NCBI GenBank assembly: GCA_016870485.1
Contig: VGBM01000004.1
Span: 62,001-126,000 of the forward strand
DNA: 64,000 nucleotides
Reading direction: 5' to 3'
DNA from: Actinomycetota bacterium
Lineage (GTDB): Bacteria > Actinomycetota > Thermoleophilia > Gaiellales > F1-60-MAGs149
Part shown: positions 11,899 to 20,443 of the stretch, piece after piece
Position numbering within the stretch: position 1 is the stretch's first letter
Layout: each line of letters starts with the position of its first letter
Program-made: the position numbers and the translations under genes
The notes under the pieces: model-generated
Told to the model about the DNA's origin: nothing
Databases searched by the model: none
Seen by the model: the letters and a program-made list of their open reading frames with translations, nothing else

Positions 11899-12784
11899 GC
11901 AGACCGGGCTCGGACGCGGCCTCAACGCGCTCCTCGATCCGACCGGGGGCGAGCCGACGCTCGTCACCCTCCCCATCGACCAGGTGCAGCCCAACCCGCG
12001 CCAGCCGCGGCGGGCCTTCGACCAGGAGGCGCTCGACGACCTCGCCCGCTCGGTCGCCCGGGACGGGATCATGCAGCCGATCCTCGTGCGCTCCGCGCCC
12101 GATGGGCGCTACGAGATCATCGCCGGCGAGCGCCGCTGGCGGGCGGCCCGCCAGGCCGGCCTGACGACGGTGCCGGCGATCGTGCGCCGGGCGGACGAGC
12201 GCCAGACCCTGATCCTCGCCCTCGTCGAGAACGTGGTGCGCGAGGACCTCAACCCGATCGAGGCGGCCCGTGGCTACGCCGCCCTGATCGACGAGCTCGA
12301 CCTGACGCCGACCGAGGTGGCCGAGCGGGTCGGCCGCAGCCGCCCGACGATCGCGAACGCGCTGCGCCTGCTCGAGCTGCCCGACGACGTGCTCGACCTG
12401 ATCGCCGCCGGCACCCTCAGCGAGGGGCACGGCCGGGCGATCCTCCAGGAGCCCGACCACGAGCGCCGCCGGCAGCTCGCCCGGCGCGCCGTCGACGACG
12501 GCCTCTCGGTCCGCCAGGTCGAGGCGCTGGCCCGCACCGCGCCGGACGCCAGGCGGGCCCCGCGCGCCGTCCGCGGCGCGTCCGCCGGCTGGTTCGACCA
12601 CGACCTCGCCGCCGCCGCGACCGACGCCTGCTTCCGGGCGCTCGGGATGGTGGGCCGGGTGACCCCGACCCGCGACGGCTGCAGGCTCGAGGTGCGGATC
12701 CGCTCGCGTGAGCAGCTCGAGGACCTCGTGGCGCGCCTCGCCGCCGCCGAGGCCGGGCCCGGCCGCCACGACCGCGCGGCCTAG
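11891..12784 (+). CDS. parB: Chromosome-partitioning protein ParB (Spo0J), CTP-dependent DNA clamp
   Basis: Binds parS and spreads as a CTP-gated clamp. The start is taken as the GTG at 11891 because GGAGGTGG ends 6 nt before it; a TTG at 11885 in the same frame would add two residues. The 297-residue product has the N-terminal RxGLGRGLNALL element, IDQVQPNPRQPRR, the nucleotide-binding boxes GERRWRAA and ENVVREDLNPIEAA (Val where Gln is usual in ENxQR), the HTH around LTPTEVAERVGRSRPTIAN, and a C-terminal dimerisation domain. Two parS sites lie 1.4 kb upstream. Confidence 0.95.
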   Translation: MARQTGLGRGLNALLDPTGGEPTLVTLPIDQVQPNPRQPRRAFDQEALDDLARSVARDGIMQPILVRSAPDGRYEIIAGERRWRAARQAGLTTVPAIVRRADERQTLILALVENVVREDLNPIEAARGYAALIDELDLTPTEVAERVGRSRPTIANALRLLELPDDVLDLIAAGTLSEGHGRAILQEPDHERRRQLARRAVDDGLSVRQVEALARTAPDARRAPRAVRGASAGWFDHDLAAAATDACFRALGMVGRVTPTRDGCRLEVRIRSREQLEDLVARLAAAEAGPGRHDRAA

Positions 12785-12854
12785 ACGTCATAATCATTAC
12801 GGGAGGATGGTCGGACAGGACTCCGGTGCCGCCGTGCGTCACTACGATCGAGGC

Positions 12855-13496
12855 GTGATCCGCCGCGCCCTCGCTGTCCTGCCCGTGCTGCTCGCCGGGC
12901 TCGCCCTGGCGGGTGCGGCGCACGGGCACGCCGGCGCCGCGACGCTCTCGCCGGCCGCCGACCAGCGCCTGGCCGGGCCGCCGCCGATGATCCGGATCGT
13001 GTTCTCCGAGCGGGTCAGCGGGGGGCCGACTGCCCTGCGCCTCGTCGACGCCGCGGGACGCTCGCGCGCCGGGGCCGCGCGGATCACGGGGCGCGAGCTG
13101 ACCGCGCAGGTCACGGGCACGCTCGGGCCGGGGCGCTACGCGTACGCCTACGCCGTCACCGGCACGGATGGCCACGTGATCCGACGGGCGGTGCCTTTCG
13201 CCGTGAAGGTCGCGACCCCGGCCGCCGCGGCGACCACCGTGACGCTGGCGGGCCAGCGCCTGCGGTTGTCGGGGGCGCGGGTGGGGGTGCGCACCCTCGC
13301 CCTCTGGGGTGGCCTCGAGGACGGCACGGCCGAGTGGCGCCACCCCTTGCTCGACGCCCCCTTCGCCTGGACGTTCGTCGCCGGCCGGGCCAGCGGCATG
13401 CTGCCCTTCCCGGGGACGTACCGGCTGACCGTGCGCGCCCTCGTGGACGGCTTCTCGGAGCGCACCGTCAGCGGCACGGTGACCATCGCGGGGTAG
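12855..13496 (+). CDS. CopC/YobA-like secreted protein
   Basis: 213 residues from a GTG, with a signal peptide (MIRRALAVLPVLLAGLALAG) followed by AHGHAGAATLSPAADQRL. Mature CopC domains begin with a His soon after cleavage and continue A.L..S.P, then IRIVFSERV and TDGH.IRR..PF.V; those elements are visible here at about residues 24, 45-55 and 103-115. The family binds copper in the periplasm or at the cell surface, but the usual membrane partner CopD is not adjacent. The C-terminal half (after about 125) is an additional beta-rich region I cannot assign. Copper binding is inference. Confidence 0.7.
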   Translation: MIRRALAVLPVLLAGLALAGAAHGHAGAATLSPAADQRLAGPPPMIRIVFSERVSGGPTALRLVDAAGRSRAGAARITGRELTAQVTGTLGPGRYAYAYAVTGTDGHVIRRAVPFAVKVATPAAAATTVTLAGQRLRLSGARVGVRTLALWGGLEDGTAEWRHPLLDAPFAWTFVAGRASGMLPFPGTYRLTVRALVDGFSERTVSGTVTIAG

Positions 13497-13525
13497 TCCC
13501 GGGCTCGTATAGGATCCCGCGCGTC

Positions 13526-13599
<74 letters not shown>

Positions 13600-13651
13600 C
13601 TCGGGCACCCGTCGACGGCCGCCAGGCCGATGGATCCGCCAGACTGACCCC

Positions 13652-14890
13652 GTGCCCGTGAACCCGTCCAGCCCCATCGCCATCACCGGGATCGGCATCG
13701 TCGGCCCGACGGGCAACGGCCACGAGGCGCTCTGGTCGTCCCTGATGGAGCACCGCTCCGGCGTCGTGCGCCTCGAGGGTGAGCAGTACGAGGGGCTGCC
13801 GGCGCGCCACGCCGCGCCGATCGCCGACTTCGACCTCTCGCCCTACATCGAGAGGCGCACCGCGCGGCGCATGGGCCGCTTCGCGCAGTTCGCGCTCGTC
13901 GCCGCCGACCTCGCTCTGGCCGACGCCGGACTCTCCGATATCGCCGGTCCCCGCACGGGCATCACGATCCACACCGGAGCGGGCGGCATCCCGGAGGGCG
14001 ACGAGGAGGTCCTACGCCGGCAGGCCGACCCGAGCCGGATGGGACCGCTCTACGTGCCGCTCGTGTCGGGCAACATGGCCGCCGCCAACGCCGCCATCAA
14101 GTACGGCGTGACCGGCCCGGTCACCGCCGGGGTGGGGGCCTGCGCGGCCGGCACCATCGCCGTGGCCGAGGGCTTCCACACGCTGCAGCGCGGCGACGCC
14201 GACCTGATGCTCGCCGGCGCCTCGGATGCGGCGCTGACGCCGTCCCTGATGTCGAGCCTCGCCAACGCGGGCGCGCTCTCGACCGCCGAGGGCGAGCCGA
14301 GCACCCTCTCGCGGCCCTTCGATCGCGACCGCACCGGCTTCATCCCCGCGGAGGGCGCGGCGATGCTCGTGCTCGAGCCGCTGGCCGCCGCCGAGGCGCG
14401 CGGCGCGCACGTCTACGCCGAGATCGCCGGCGTGGCCGTGACCTGCGACGCCTACCACGTGACCGCGCCCGATCCCGATGGCGCCGGGGCCGAGCTGGCC
14501 CTGCGCGGCGCGCTCGAGCGCTCGGGCATGTCCGCCGGCGAGATCGGCGCGGTGATCGCGCACGGCACCGGCACGGCCCTCAACGACGCGAGCGAGGCCG
14601 CCGCCGTGCGGCGCGTCCTCGCGGTCGACGGCCGCACGCCGAGGGTGACGGCGCCGAAGGCCGTCCTCGGCCACGGACTCGGCGCGGCCGGCGCCTTCAG
14701 CGTGGCGATCGGCGCGCTCGTCGCCGACCGCGGCGAGGTGCCGCCGGTGATGAACCTGGACAACCCCGACCCGGCCTGCGCCATCGACCTCGTGCGCGGC
14801 GCCGCCGCACCGCTCGAGCTGCCCGGGGTGATGGTCGACGCGTTCGGCTTCGGCGGGCAGAACGCCGTGATCGCGCTGCGGCGGACCTGA
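13652..14890 (+). CDS. Beta-ketoacyl-ACP synthase II-like protein (KAS)
   Basis: Thiolase-fold condensing enzyme, 412 residues, FabF-like. The nucleophile is the Cys of GACAAGTIAVAEG; the two catalytic histidines are in IAHGTGTALND and VLGHGLGAAG. The C-terminal GFGGQNAVIAL is the family's closing glycine-rich strand. There is no acyl carrier protein, ketoreductase or malonyl transferase next to it, so it is a solitary synthase rather than part of a fatty-acid cluster. The Lys and flanking residues (TAPKAVLGHG) are conservative. GTG start at 13652; a second GTG at 13658 is equally possible. The true substrate chain length cannot be judged. Confidence 0.85.
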   Translation: MPVNPSSPIAITGIGIVGPTGNGHEALWSSLMEHRSGVVRLEGEQYEGLPARHAAPIADFDLSPYIERRTARRMGRFAQFALVAADLALADAGLSDIAGPRTGITIHTGAGGIPEGDEEVLRRQADPSRMGPLYVPLVSGNMAAANAAIKYGVTGPVTAGVGACAAGTIAVAEGFHTLQRGDADLMLAGASDAALTPSLMSSLANAGALSTAEGEPSTLSRPFDRDRTGFIPAEGAAMLVLEPLAAAEARGAHVYAEIAGVAVTCDAYHVTAPDPDGAGAELALRGALERSGMSAGEIGAVIAHGTGTALNDASEAAAVRRVLAVDGRTPRVTAPKAVLGHGLGAAGAFSVAIGALVADRGEVPPVMNLDNPDPACAIDLVRGAAAPLELPGVMVDAFGFGGQNAVIALRRT

Positions 14891-14943
14891 CGGGCGCCCG
14901 TCCCCCGCGGGGCGGCGGCGCGAGCGCCGGTAGACTCAGTCCC

Positions 14944-15447
14944 ATGCAGGAGATGGTCGTCTACGGCGTGTCGTTCGACATGGTCGGCAAGCAGCCGATC
15001 GTGCTGCTCAAGACGGCCATGGGCAACCGCTTCCTGCCGATCTGGATCGGCCACCCCGAGGCCGCCGCGATCCTGGCCAAGCTGCAGAACACGGAGACGC
15101 CCCGGCCGATGACGCACGACCTCTTCTCGACGGCGCTCGGCGAGCTCGACACCCAGGTCGTGCGGATCAACGTCGTGGAGATGCGCGACAGCACGTTCTT
15201 CGCACGGGTCCTCCTGCGCAAGGGCGACGAGGAGGTCGAGCTCGACGCGCGGCCCTCGGACGCGATCGCCCTCGCGCTGCGCGCGAAGGCGCCGATCTAC
15301 GCCGCCGACGAGGTGATCGCCGAGAGCGCGATCCAGATGGAGGACGAGGAGGCGGAGGCCACGCAGTCCGACCCCGAGCAGCTCGTCGAGGACTTCAAGC
15401 AGTTCCTGGACGAGGTGCGGCCGGAGGAGTTCGGCGAGGACGGCTGA
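14944..15447 (+). CDS. Bifunctional nuclease family protein (DUF151)
   Basis: 167 residues. The DUF151 domain shows as VLLKTAMGNRFLPIWIGHPEA, PRPMTHDL and the strongly conserved ARPSDAIALALRAKAPIYAADEV. The family is reported to have DNase/RNase activity in a plant homologue and is widespread and often single-copy in bacteria, with an unclear cellular role. The last 40 residues are very acidic. Its stop abuts the stop of the convergent chorismate mutase gene with no space between. Confidence 0.88.
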   Translation: MQEMVVYGVSFDMVGKQPIVLLKTAMGNRFLPIWIGHPEAAAILAKLQNTETPRPMTHDLFSTALGELDTQVVRINVVEMRDSTFFARVLLRKGDEEVELDARPSDAIALALRAKAPIYAADEVIAESAIQMEDEEAEATQSDPEQLVEDFKQFLDEVRPEEFGEDG

Positions 15448-15738
15448 TCAGGCGCCGCGCAGCCGCGCGACCTCGCGCAGCGTGGCGTCGATGATCGAGC
15501 GCCAGAGGACGGCGACCTCGTCGTTCGAGAGCGGCCCCTTGTTGCAGCGCTGGAGGTACTGCGTGAGCCACTCCTCGCGCGAGGGGTCGACGGCGTCGTA
15601 GCCCTGCTCGGCCTTGTAGTCGTGCAGCTTGCGCACCGTCGTGATGCGCTTGTTGAGCGCCTCGAGGATCGCGAGGTCCGTGTCGGTGATCTGGTTGCGG
15701 AACTGCTCGACGATCGGGTCGCTGGACTGGTCGGACAC
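15448..15738 (-). CDS. Chorismate mutase, AroQ type
   Basis: Catalyses chorismate to prephenate, the branch point to Phe and Tyr. The all-helical AroQ fold is visible in the 96-residue product: IVEQFRNQITDTDLAILEALNKRITTVRKLHDYKAEQG, then DPSREEWLTQYLQ, with Arg and Lys at the spacing expected for substrate binding. The GTG at 15736-15738 is chosen because GGAGG precedes it by 8 nt; an ATG at 15769-15771 would add 11 residues but lacks such a site. Monofunctional, as in other actinobacteria; no other aromatic pathway gene is adjacent. Confidence 0.85.
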   Translation of the reverse strand: MSDQSSDPIVEQFRNQITDTDLAILEALNKRITTVRKLHDYKAEQGYDAVDPSREEWLTQYLQRCNKGPLSNDEVAVLWRSIIDATLREVARLRGA

Positions 15739-15787
15739 GCGGCTTCCCTCCGGGCTGGACGCGCGGACCATACCGGAGGACCGGGGG

Positions 15788-16483
15788 CTAGGAGGCCAGC
15801 AGGTAGGCGAAGGCGAGGCCGTTGTTGGCGGCGTGCAGGCCGATGGCGGGCCAGATCGAGCCCGTGCGCATGCGCAGGAGCCCGAGGATCAGGCCCAGCG
15901 CGAAGAGGGTGGGGAAGGCGTCGGGCTGGAAGTGGGCAAGGCCGAACGCCCCGGCCGAGCCGATCACGGCCGCGGCCCGCGCGAAGCGCAGGTCGAGCCG
16001 CCCGTAGAGGAGCCCCCGGAAGTAGAGCTCCTCGGTGACGGAGGCCCCGATCACGACGCTGATCGCGCTGCAGGCGGCGGCCGCCGCCGCCACCGCCGTG
16101 CCCGGGAAGGGCCCCGGGTCGAGGTTCTGGGACTCGGCGCCGTGGAAGATCGGCTCGAGCAGCGCGGCGATCCCGAGCCCGGCGACGAGGCCGAGGACGG
16201 CGAGGCCGATGCCGGGCAGCAGCGGCGTGCGCCGGATCGCGAGCACCTCCCGCACGGGCCCGATCCGCCGCGCCACGAGGAGCGTGGCCGCCCCGAAGAC
16301 GACGTAGGCGCCCAGCACCACGAGGGCCTGGGGCAGGCTGTAGAAGGCCATCCGCTCGGGCAGCCCGACGAGGGCGCCGACCACGGCGATCCCGAGCGTC
16401 GTGATCGCGAGCTGCAGGACGATCGGCAGGGCGACGAGGACCCACAGGAGGGCCCCGGCGGGCGTCTGCCGGGGCGTGCTCAC
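15788..16483 (-). CDS. CPBP-family intramembrane metalloprotease (CAAX protease/bacteriocin-processing type)
   Basis: 231-residue polytopic protein. The three family motifs are present: TEELYFRGLLYGRL (catalytic Glu-Glu), FGLAHFQPDAFPTLFALGLILG (His) and WPAIGLHAANN (His and Asn). About six hydrophobic segments surround them. Bacterial members act in membrane-protein or peptide processing and self-immunity; the substrate here is unknown. The GTG start overlaps the stop of the upstream lipoprotein gene (GTGA), so the two are probably co-translated. Confidence 0.85.
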   Translation of the reverse strand: MSTPRQTPAGALLWVLVALPIVLQLAITTLGIAVVGALVGLPERMAFYSLPQALVVLGAYVVFGAATLLVARRIGPVREVLAIRRTPLLPGIGLAVLGLVAGLGIAALLEPIFHGAESQNLDPGPFPGTAVAAAAAACSAISVVIGASVTEELYFRGLLYGRLDLRFARAAAVIGSAGAFGLAHFQPDAFPTLFALGLILGLLRMRTGSIWPAIGLHAANNGLAFAYLLAS

Positions 16484-17319
16484 GGGGCCCGCAGCCGGTC
16501 GGCGAGATCCTGCAGCGCGCGCGGCAGTTGGCCGTCGACCGGGTAGCCGTCACGCGGCACGTCGGTCACGCGGCCGTCCCGGATCGCGGGCACCGCCGCG
16601 AGCTCCACGATCCCCTGCAGGGTGGCGTAGGTCGAGCCGCCCGGGTCGGCGGCGACCCAGGCCCGCACGTCGAGGCCCGCGACCTCCTCGGGCGTCCAGC
16701 GCGCGTCGGCGGGGAAGACGTTCTCGCCGCCGGCGGCGGCGACGGCCTGGCCGATCGGCGTGCCGGGGCCGAAGGCGGTCGCCGCCGGGCCCTCGACGAG
16801 GGTGCGCACCGGCGGCTCGGACGCGAGGCGCTCGGCGAGCGCGGCCAGCCCGTCCGCCACCGAGCGGGCGATCACGGCCGCCTCCGGCCCCCGCCCGACG
16901 GCGAGCCCGAGCTGGCTGATCGCGGTCGGGGCCGTGGCCAGCGGGGCGGCGCCGTAGCGGTAGACCGGCGCCGCGGCGGCGGCGTCGATCCGCCCGCCGG
17001 CCTCCGGGCCGAGGACCAGCGGCACCACCACGAGGTCGGTGGCCGGGTCGGCGGCGAGGTCCGCCGCGTTCGCGGGGGTCGCCTCGACCAGCGCGGCCTC
17101 GAGCCCGATCGAGCGCAGGACGGCGCTCGCCCCGGGGTCGAGGGAGACGATCCGGTCGGGGGCCGCGGACAGCGAGACCGCGGTGCCGGCGGCGTCGACC
17201 GCGCGCGACGGGAAGGCGGCGCCGGCCCCCATCGGCTCCGGCTTGAGCCCGCAGCCCGCGAGGGCCAGCGCGAGCACGGTCAGGACGGCGATCGGGCCGA
17301 GGCGGCGCACGCCGACCAT
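16480..17319 (-). CDS. Lipoprotein, helical-backbone metal/cobalamin-type periplasmic binding protein
   Basis: 279 residues with a lipoprotein signal (VLALALAGCGLK, lipobox LAGC at the N-terminus). The body resembles class III substrate-binding proteins such as BtuF/FepB: VSLDPGASAVLRSIGLEAALVEAT near the start of the binding domain, DLVVVP, and a C-terminal WTPEEVAGLDVRAWVAADPGG. These take up cobalamin, haem or siderophores with an ABC permease and ATPase, but neither is adjacent; instead it is translationally coupled to a CPBP protease. The ATG at 17317-17319 precedes the signal peptide. The frame stays open far upstream against the PBP gene, but that is a shadow. Ligand unknown. Confidence 0.72.
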   Translation of the reverse strand: MVGVRRLGPIAVLTVLALALAGCGLKPEPMGAGAAFPSRAVDAAGTAVSLSAAPDRIVSLDPGASAVLRSIGLEAALVEATPANAADLAADPATDLVVVPLVLGPEAGGRIDAAAAAPVYRYGAAPLATAPTAISQLGLAVGRGPEAAVIARSVADGLAALAERLASEPPVRTLVEGPAATAFGPGTPIGQAVAAAGGENVFPADARWTPEEVAGLDVRAWVAADPGGSTYATLQGIVELAAVPAIRDGRVTDVPRDGYPVDGQLPRALQDLADRLRAP

Positions 17320-17496
17320 CGTACCGGGGCGTCGGGGGAGGACCGGGGAGGGGCGGGGCGAAGGCCCACGGCGGTGAGGACCGTCGACGAGGAAACCCCG
17401 CATGCTGCGAGCCCGGCCACCGGTGCGTCTCCGGCCGTGGACCCGGTGGTAGCGTGGAACGAGCGATGAGCAGAGCACGTGGAAGAGGTGGGGGGC

Positions 17497-19602
17497 GTGC
17501 CTGACGGGGTCGCCCAGGGCGTGGGCCGCCGTCGCCGCTCGCGCCGCCAGCGGCGCACCACGGGCCGGCGCGGCGCGTTCGCGACGACGTTCCTGGTGCT
17601 GGCGCTCCTGACCGCGCTCGGCACGGGCCTGCTGCTGTTCGGGGCGGCCCGCTACATGGGCGACCTGCCGACCCTCGACGCGATCAAGGCCCGCCAGATC
17701 GGCGCCAACTCGAGCGTCTACGACGGCGCAGGCGCGAGCCTCGGCGTGCTCGCCGCCGAGGAGAACCGCCAGCCCGTCGCCAGCGACGCGATCGCGCCGA
17801 GGCTGAAGGAGGCGACGGTGGCGATCGAGGACCGCCGCTTCTACGACCACTCCGGCGTCGACGCGCGCGGCATCGTGCGCGCCGCGCTGCGCAACGTCGC
17901 CGCCGGCCGTGTCGTGCAGGGCGGCTCGACCCTGACCCAGCAGCTGATCTCGCAGATCTACATCACGAAGGAGCGCACCCTCGACCGCAAGCTGCGCGAG
18001 GCGCTCCTCGCGATGCAGCTCGAGCAGCGCTTCACGAAGGACGAGATCCTCACCGCCTACCTCAACACCGTCTTTTACGGCAACAACGCCTACGGGGTGG
18101 AGGCCGCGGCCCAGACCTACTTCGCGAAGCCGGCGAAGGAGCTCACCCTGGCGGAGTCCGCCCTGCTCGCCGGTCTGCCGCAGCTGCCGTCCTACTACGA
18201 CCCCTACGCCAACCCCGGCGCCGCCCTCGAGCGCCGCGCGCAGGTGCTCGCCGCCATGCGCGAGACGGGGGCGATCACGGCCCGGCAGGAGGCGCGCGCC
18301 AACGCGGCGCCGCTGAAGCTCAAGCGCGGCCGCGTCTACGGCAAGGTGCGCGAGTCCTTCTTCGTCCGCTACGTCGCCGAGGAGCTCACCTCGGACCCCG
18401 ACTTCGGCGACGCCGCAGTGCGGGCCGGCGGCCTGCGCATCGAGACGACCCTCGACCCGCGCCTGCAGGCCCAGGCCCGGGCCGCGATGAAGGCGATCCT
18501 GAAGACGCCCGGCGACCCGGACGCCGCGATCGTCGCGATCCGCCCGAAGACGGGGGAGATCGTTGCGATGGCCTCGACGCGCGCTTTCCGCAAGGACCAG
18601 TTCGACCTCGCCTCGCAGGGGCGCCGCCAGCCCGGCTCGACCTTCAAGACGTTCACGCTCGCGACCGCCGTCGAGCAGGGCATCGACCCGCGCGCCACGC
18701 AGTACATGTCGGCGCCCTTCTCGTGGCAGCCCGACCCGGAGTCGGCCGTCTGGCAGGTCGGCACGGCAGGCGGCGAGTACGGGGGCGGCGTCACGCTCGA
18801 GAACGCCACCCTCGCCTCCGACAACACCGTCTACGCGCAACTGGCGATCGACGTCGGCCCCGACAACATCGCCGACATGGCGCGCCGGCTCGGCGTGCGC
18901 AGGTCGAAGCTCGTGCCCGTGCCGTCGATCACGCTCGGCTCGAGCGGCGTCTCGCCGCTGGAGATGGCGACCGCCTACGCCACGCTCGCCAACGGCGGCG
19001 TCTACAACCCGCCGACCGCCGTCAAGGCGGTCAAGGATTCCGACGGCAACGTCCTCGTCGGCCGCCGCGACCGCGCGGTGCGCGTGATCCAGGACGGCGT
19101 CGCCGCCGAGGTCACGCGCATCCTCGGCGAGAACATGTACGCGGGCACGGGCACCGGCGCCCGCACGACGGACGGCCGCCCCCAGGCCGGCAAGACGGGC
19201 ACCACCGACGACCACACCGACGCCTGGTTCTGCGGCTACACCCCGGACCTCGCCGCCTGCGTCTGGATCGGCTACCCCGACGAGACGAAGCCGCTCTACA
19301 ACGTCGAGGGCGTCGCGGCCGTCTCCGGGCCCACGCTGCCCGCCGACATCTGGCACCTGTTCATGGACGCCGCCCTCGCGGACGTGCCGGCGCGCGAGTT
19401 CCGGGCGCCGCGCCAGCCCGTCGACTGGGCGACCTTCACGTCGCAGTTCGCCGACCGCATCGTCTCGAGTGTCACGGCCCCCGAGATCACGCTCGAGATG
19501 CCGAAGCCGAAACCCGCGACGACGGCCGGGGAGCCGCCGGCGACCTCCGCCGAGCCGGTCGAGACCGCACCGCCGCCGGCCACCGCGGCCGCGGTGCCGT
19601 AG
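17497..19602 (+). CDS. Class A penicillin-binding protein (glycosyltransferase/transpeptidase)
   Basis: Bifunctional peptidoglycan synthase of about 701 residues. A basic cytoplasmic tail (RRRRSRRQRR) precedes one membrane anchor; the GT51 domain has EDRRFYDHSGVD (catalytic Glu about 111), GGSTLTQQL, and YLNTVFYGNNAYGVEAAA. The transpeptidase domain has SxxK as PGSTFKTF (Ser about 381), SDN in LASDNTVYAQL, and KTGTT. The C-terminal 40 residues are Pro/Thr/Ala-rich. The GTG at 17497 is preferred since GAGGTG lies 6 nt upstream; a GTG at 17479 is in frame. Divergent from the binding-protein gene across a 177 bp spacer in which I see no clear gene. Confidence 0.95.
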   Translation: MPDGVAQGVGRRRRSRRQRRTTGRRGAFATTFLVLALLTALGTGLLLFGAARYMGDLPTLDAIKARQIGANSSVYDGAGASLGVLAAEENRQPVASDAIAPRLKEATVAIEDRRFYDHSGVDARGIVRAALRNVAAGRVVQGGSTLTQQLISQIYITKERTLDRKLREALLAMQLEQRFTKDEILTAYLNTVFYGNNAYGVEAAAQTYFAKPAKELTLAESALLAGLPQLPSYYDPYANPGAALERRAQVLAAMRETGAITARQEARANAAPLKLKRGRVYGKVRESFFVRYVAEELTSDPDFGDAAVRAGGLRIETTLDPRLQAQARAAMKAILKTPGDPDAAIVAIRPKTGEIVAMASTRAFRKDQFDLASQGRRQPGSTFKTFTLATAVEQGIDPRATQYMSAPFSWQPDPESAVWQVGTAGGEYGGGVTLENATLASDNTVYAQLAIDVGPDNIADMARRLGVRRSKLVPVPSITLGSSGVSPLEMATAYATLANGGVYNPPTAVKAVKDSDGNVLVGRRDRAVRVIQDGVAAEVTRILGENMYAGTGTGARTTDGRPQAGKTGTTDDHTDAWFCGYTPDLAACVWIGYPDETKPLYNVEGVAAVSGPTLPADIWHLFMDAALADVPAREFRAPRQPVDWATFTSQFADRIVSSVTAPEITLEMPKPKPATTAGEPPATSAEPVETAPPPATAAAVP

Positions 19603-19633
19603 CCGCCACCCGCCGGCCGGTAGACTCCGCCCC

Positions 19634-20443
19634 ATGGCCGTGCACGACGAGCAGGCCGATGTCGCGACCGTCGAGCTGACGGGCTCGGGCGTCGATATCC
19701 TCCTCCCGCCGCCCGCCCCGCCGCCCCGCCGCCTCGGGCGCGGGCGCGTCGCGGTGGCCGTGCTGCTCGCGGCCGCCGTCCTCGGCGTGGGCGCGGTGCA
19801 GGTCGTCGGCCTCGGCGGCGTCGACCTGATGCCGTCCGTGGCGCCGGCCGAGCGGATCCTGCCCTCGGGCGCCCCGCGCCCCCAGACCATGGCCCGCCAG
19901 GGCGCCGTGGTGCTGTTCGTGCCGATCGCCCAGACGCGGATCACCGCGATCCTCTACCACCCCGTGGCGGGCACCAGCGGCCTCCCGCTCGAGCCGGTCG
20001 GGCGGCCCGTCGACGAGGGTCTGATCGGGCGTGTGATCGGCGGGTTCGCGGGCGACGACGCGGGCGGGCCGAGGTACGCCGTCGAGGGCGACCCGACCGC
20101 GGTCGACGTCGGCGCCCCCGTCGGCACGGACGTCTACGCGCCCGTCGACGGCAAGGTGCTGTCGATCACCCCCGTCATCGTCGAGGGCGTCGTCTACGGC
20201 GACCAGATCGCGATCGAGCCGCTGTCGAACCCGGGCGTCGTGCTGGTCGCCTCGGGCCTTCAGGCCGACCCCGACCTCTCGGTCGGCACGCCCGTCTCGA
20301 CGCGGCCCGACGCCTGGACCCGGATCGGCCGCATCGTCGACGTGACGGGCGTCCTCGACCCCGTCCTGTCGGGCTACACGCAGGACGGCGGCAACCGCGT
20401 GCAGCTTGAGGTGCGGCCCGCGACCGCGGTGGCCGCGACGTGA
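19634..20443 (+). CDS. Membrane-anchored LytM (M23)-like protein lacking zinc ligands
   Basis: 269 residues with one N-terminal membrane segment (about 38-60) and a C-terminal domain with the M23 layout: D158 of TAVDVGAPVGTDVYAPVDGKV at about 155-175 and GNRVQLEVRP at 253-262, matching GiD..apxGtpVyA..dGkV and GpHLHFEVRP. The His that should precede the Asp is Pro154, and the HLH pair is Arg255/Gln257, so only the Asp ligand remains. Such degenerate LytM domains (EnvC, NlpD) activate cell-wall hydrolases instead of cutting. It sits between a class A PBP and a YmdB homologue. Role as a regulator or scaffold is inference. Confidence 0.6.
   Translation: MAVHDEQADVATVELTGSGVDILLPPPAPPPRRLGRGRVAVAVLLAAAVLGVGAVQVVGLGGVDLMPSVAPAERILPSGAPRPQTMARQGAVVLFVPIAQTRITAILYHPVAGTSGLPLEPVGRPVDEGLIGRVIGGFAGDDAGGPRYAVEGDPTAVDVGAPVGTDVYAPVDGKVLSITPVIVEGVVYGDQIAIEPLSNPGVVLVASGLQADPDLSVGTPVSTRPDAWTRIGRIVDVTGVLDPVLSGYTQDGGNRVQLEVRPATAVAAT

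Noticed and set aside
15739..15771. ATG start for chorismate mutase at 15769-15771
   Set aside because: No ribosome binding site precedes it, while GGAGG is well placed before the GTG at 15736-15738.
17320..17496. Possible c-di-AMP riboswitch or other leader in front of the class A PBP
   Set aside because: A GGAAACCCC-like string exists, but the full ydaO-type consensus and its helices are not visible.
17320..19944. Upstream extension of the lipoprotein gene to 1154 residues
   Set aside because: The extension is antisense to the class A PBP gene, and the lipobox signal peptide at 17319 shows the real N-terminus.
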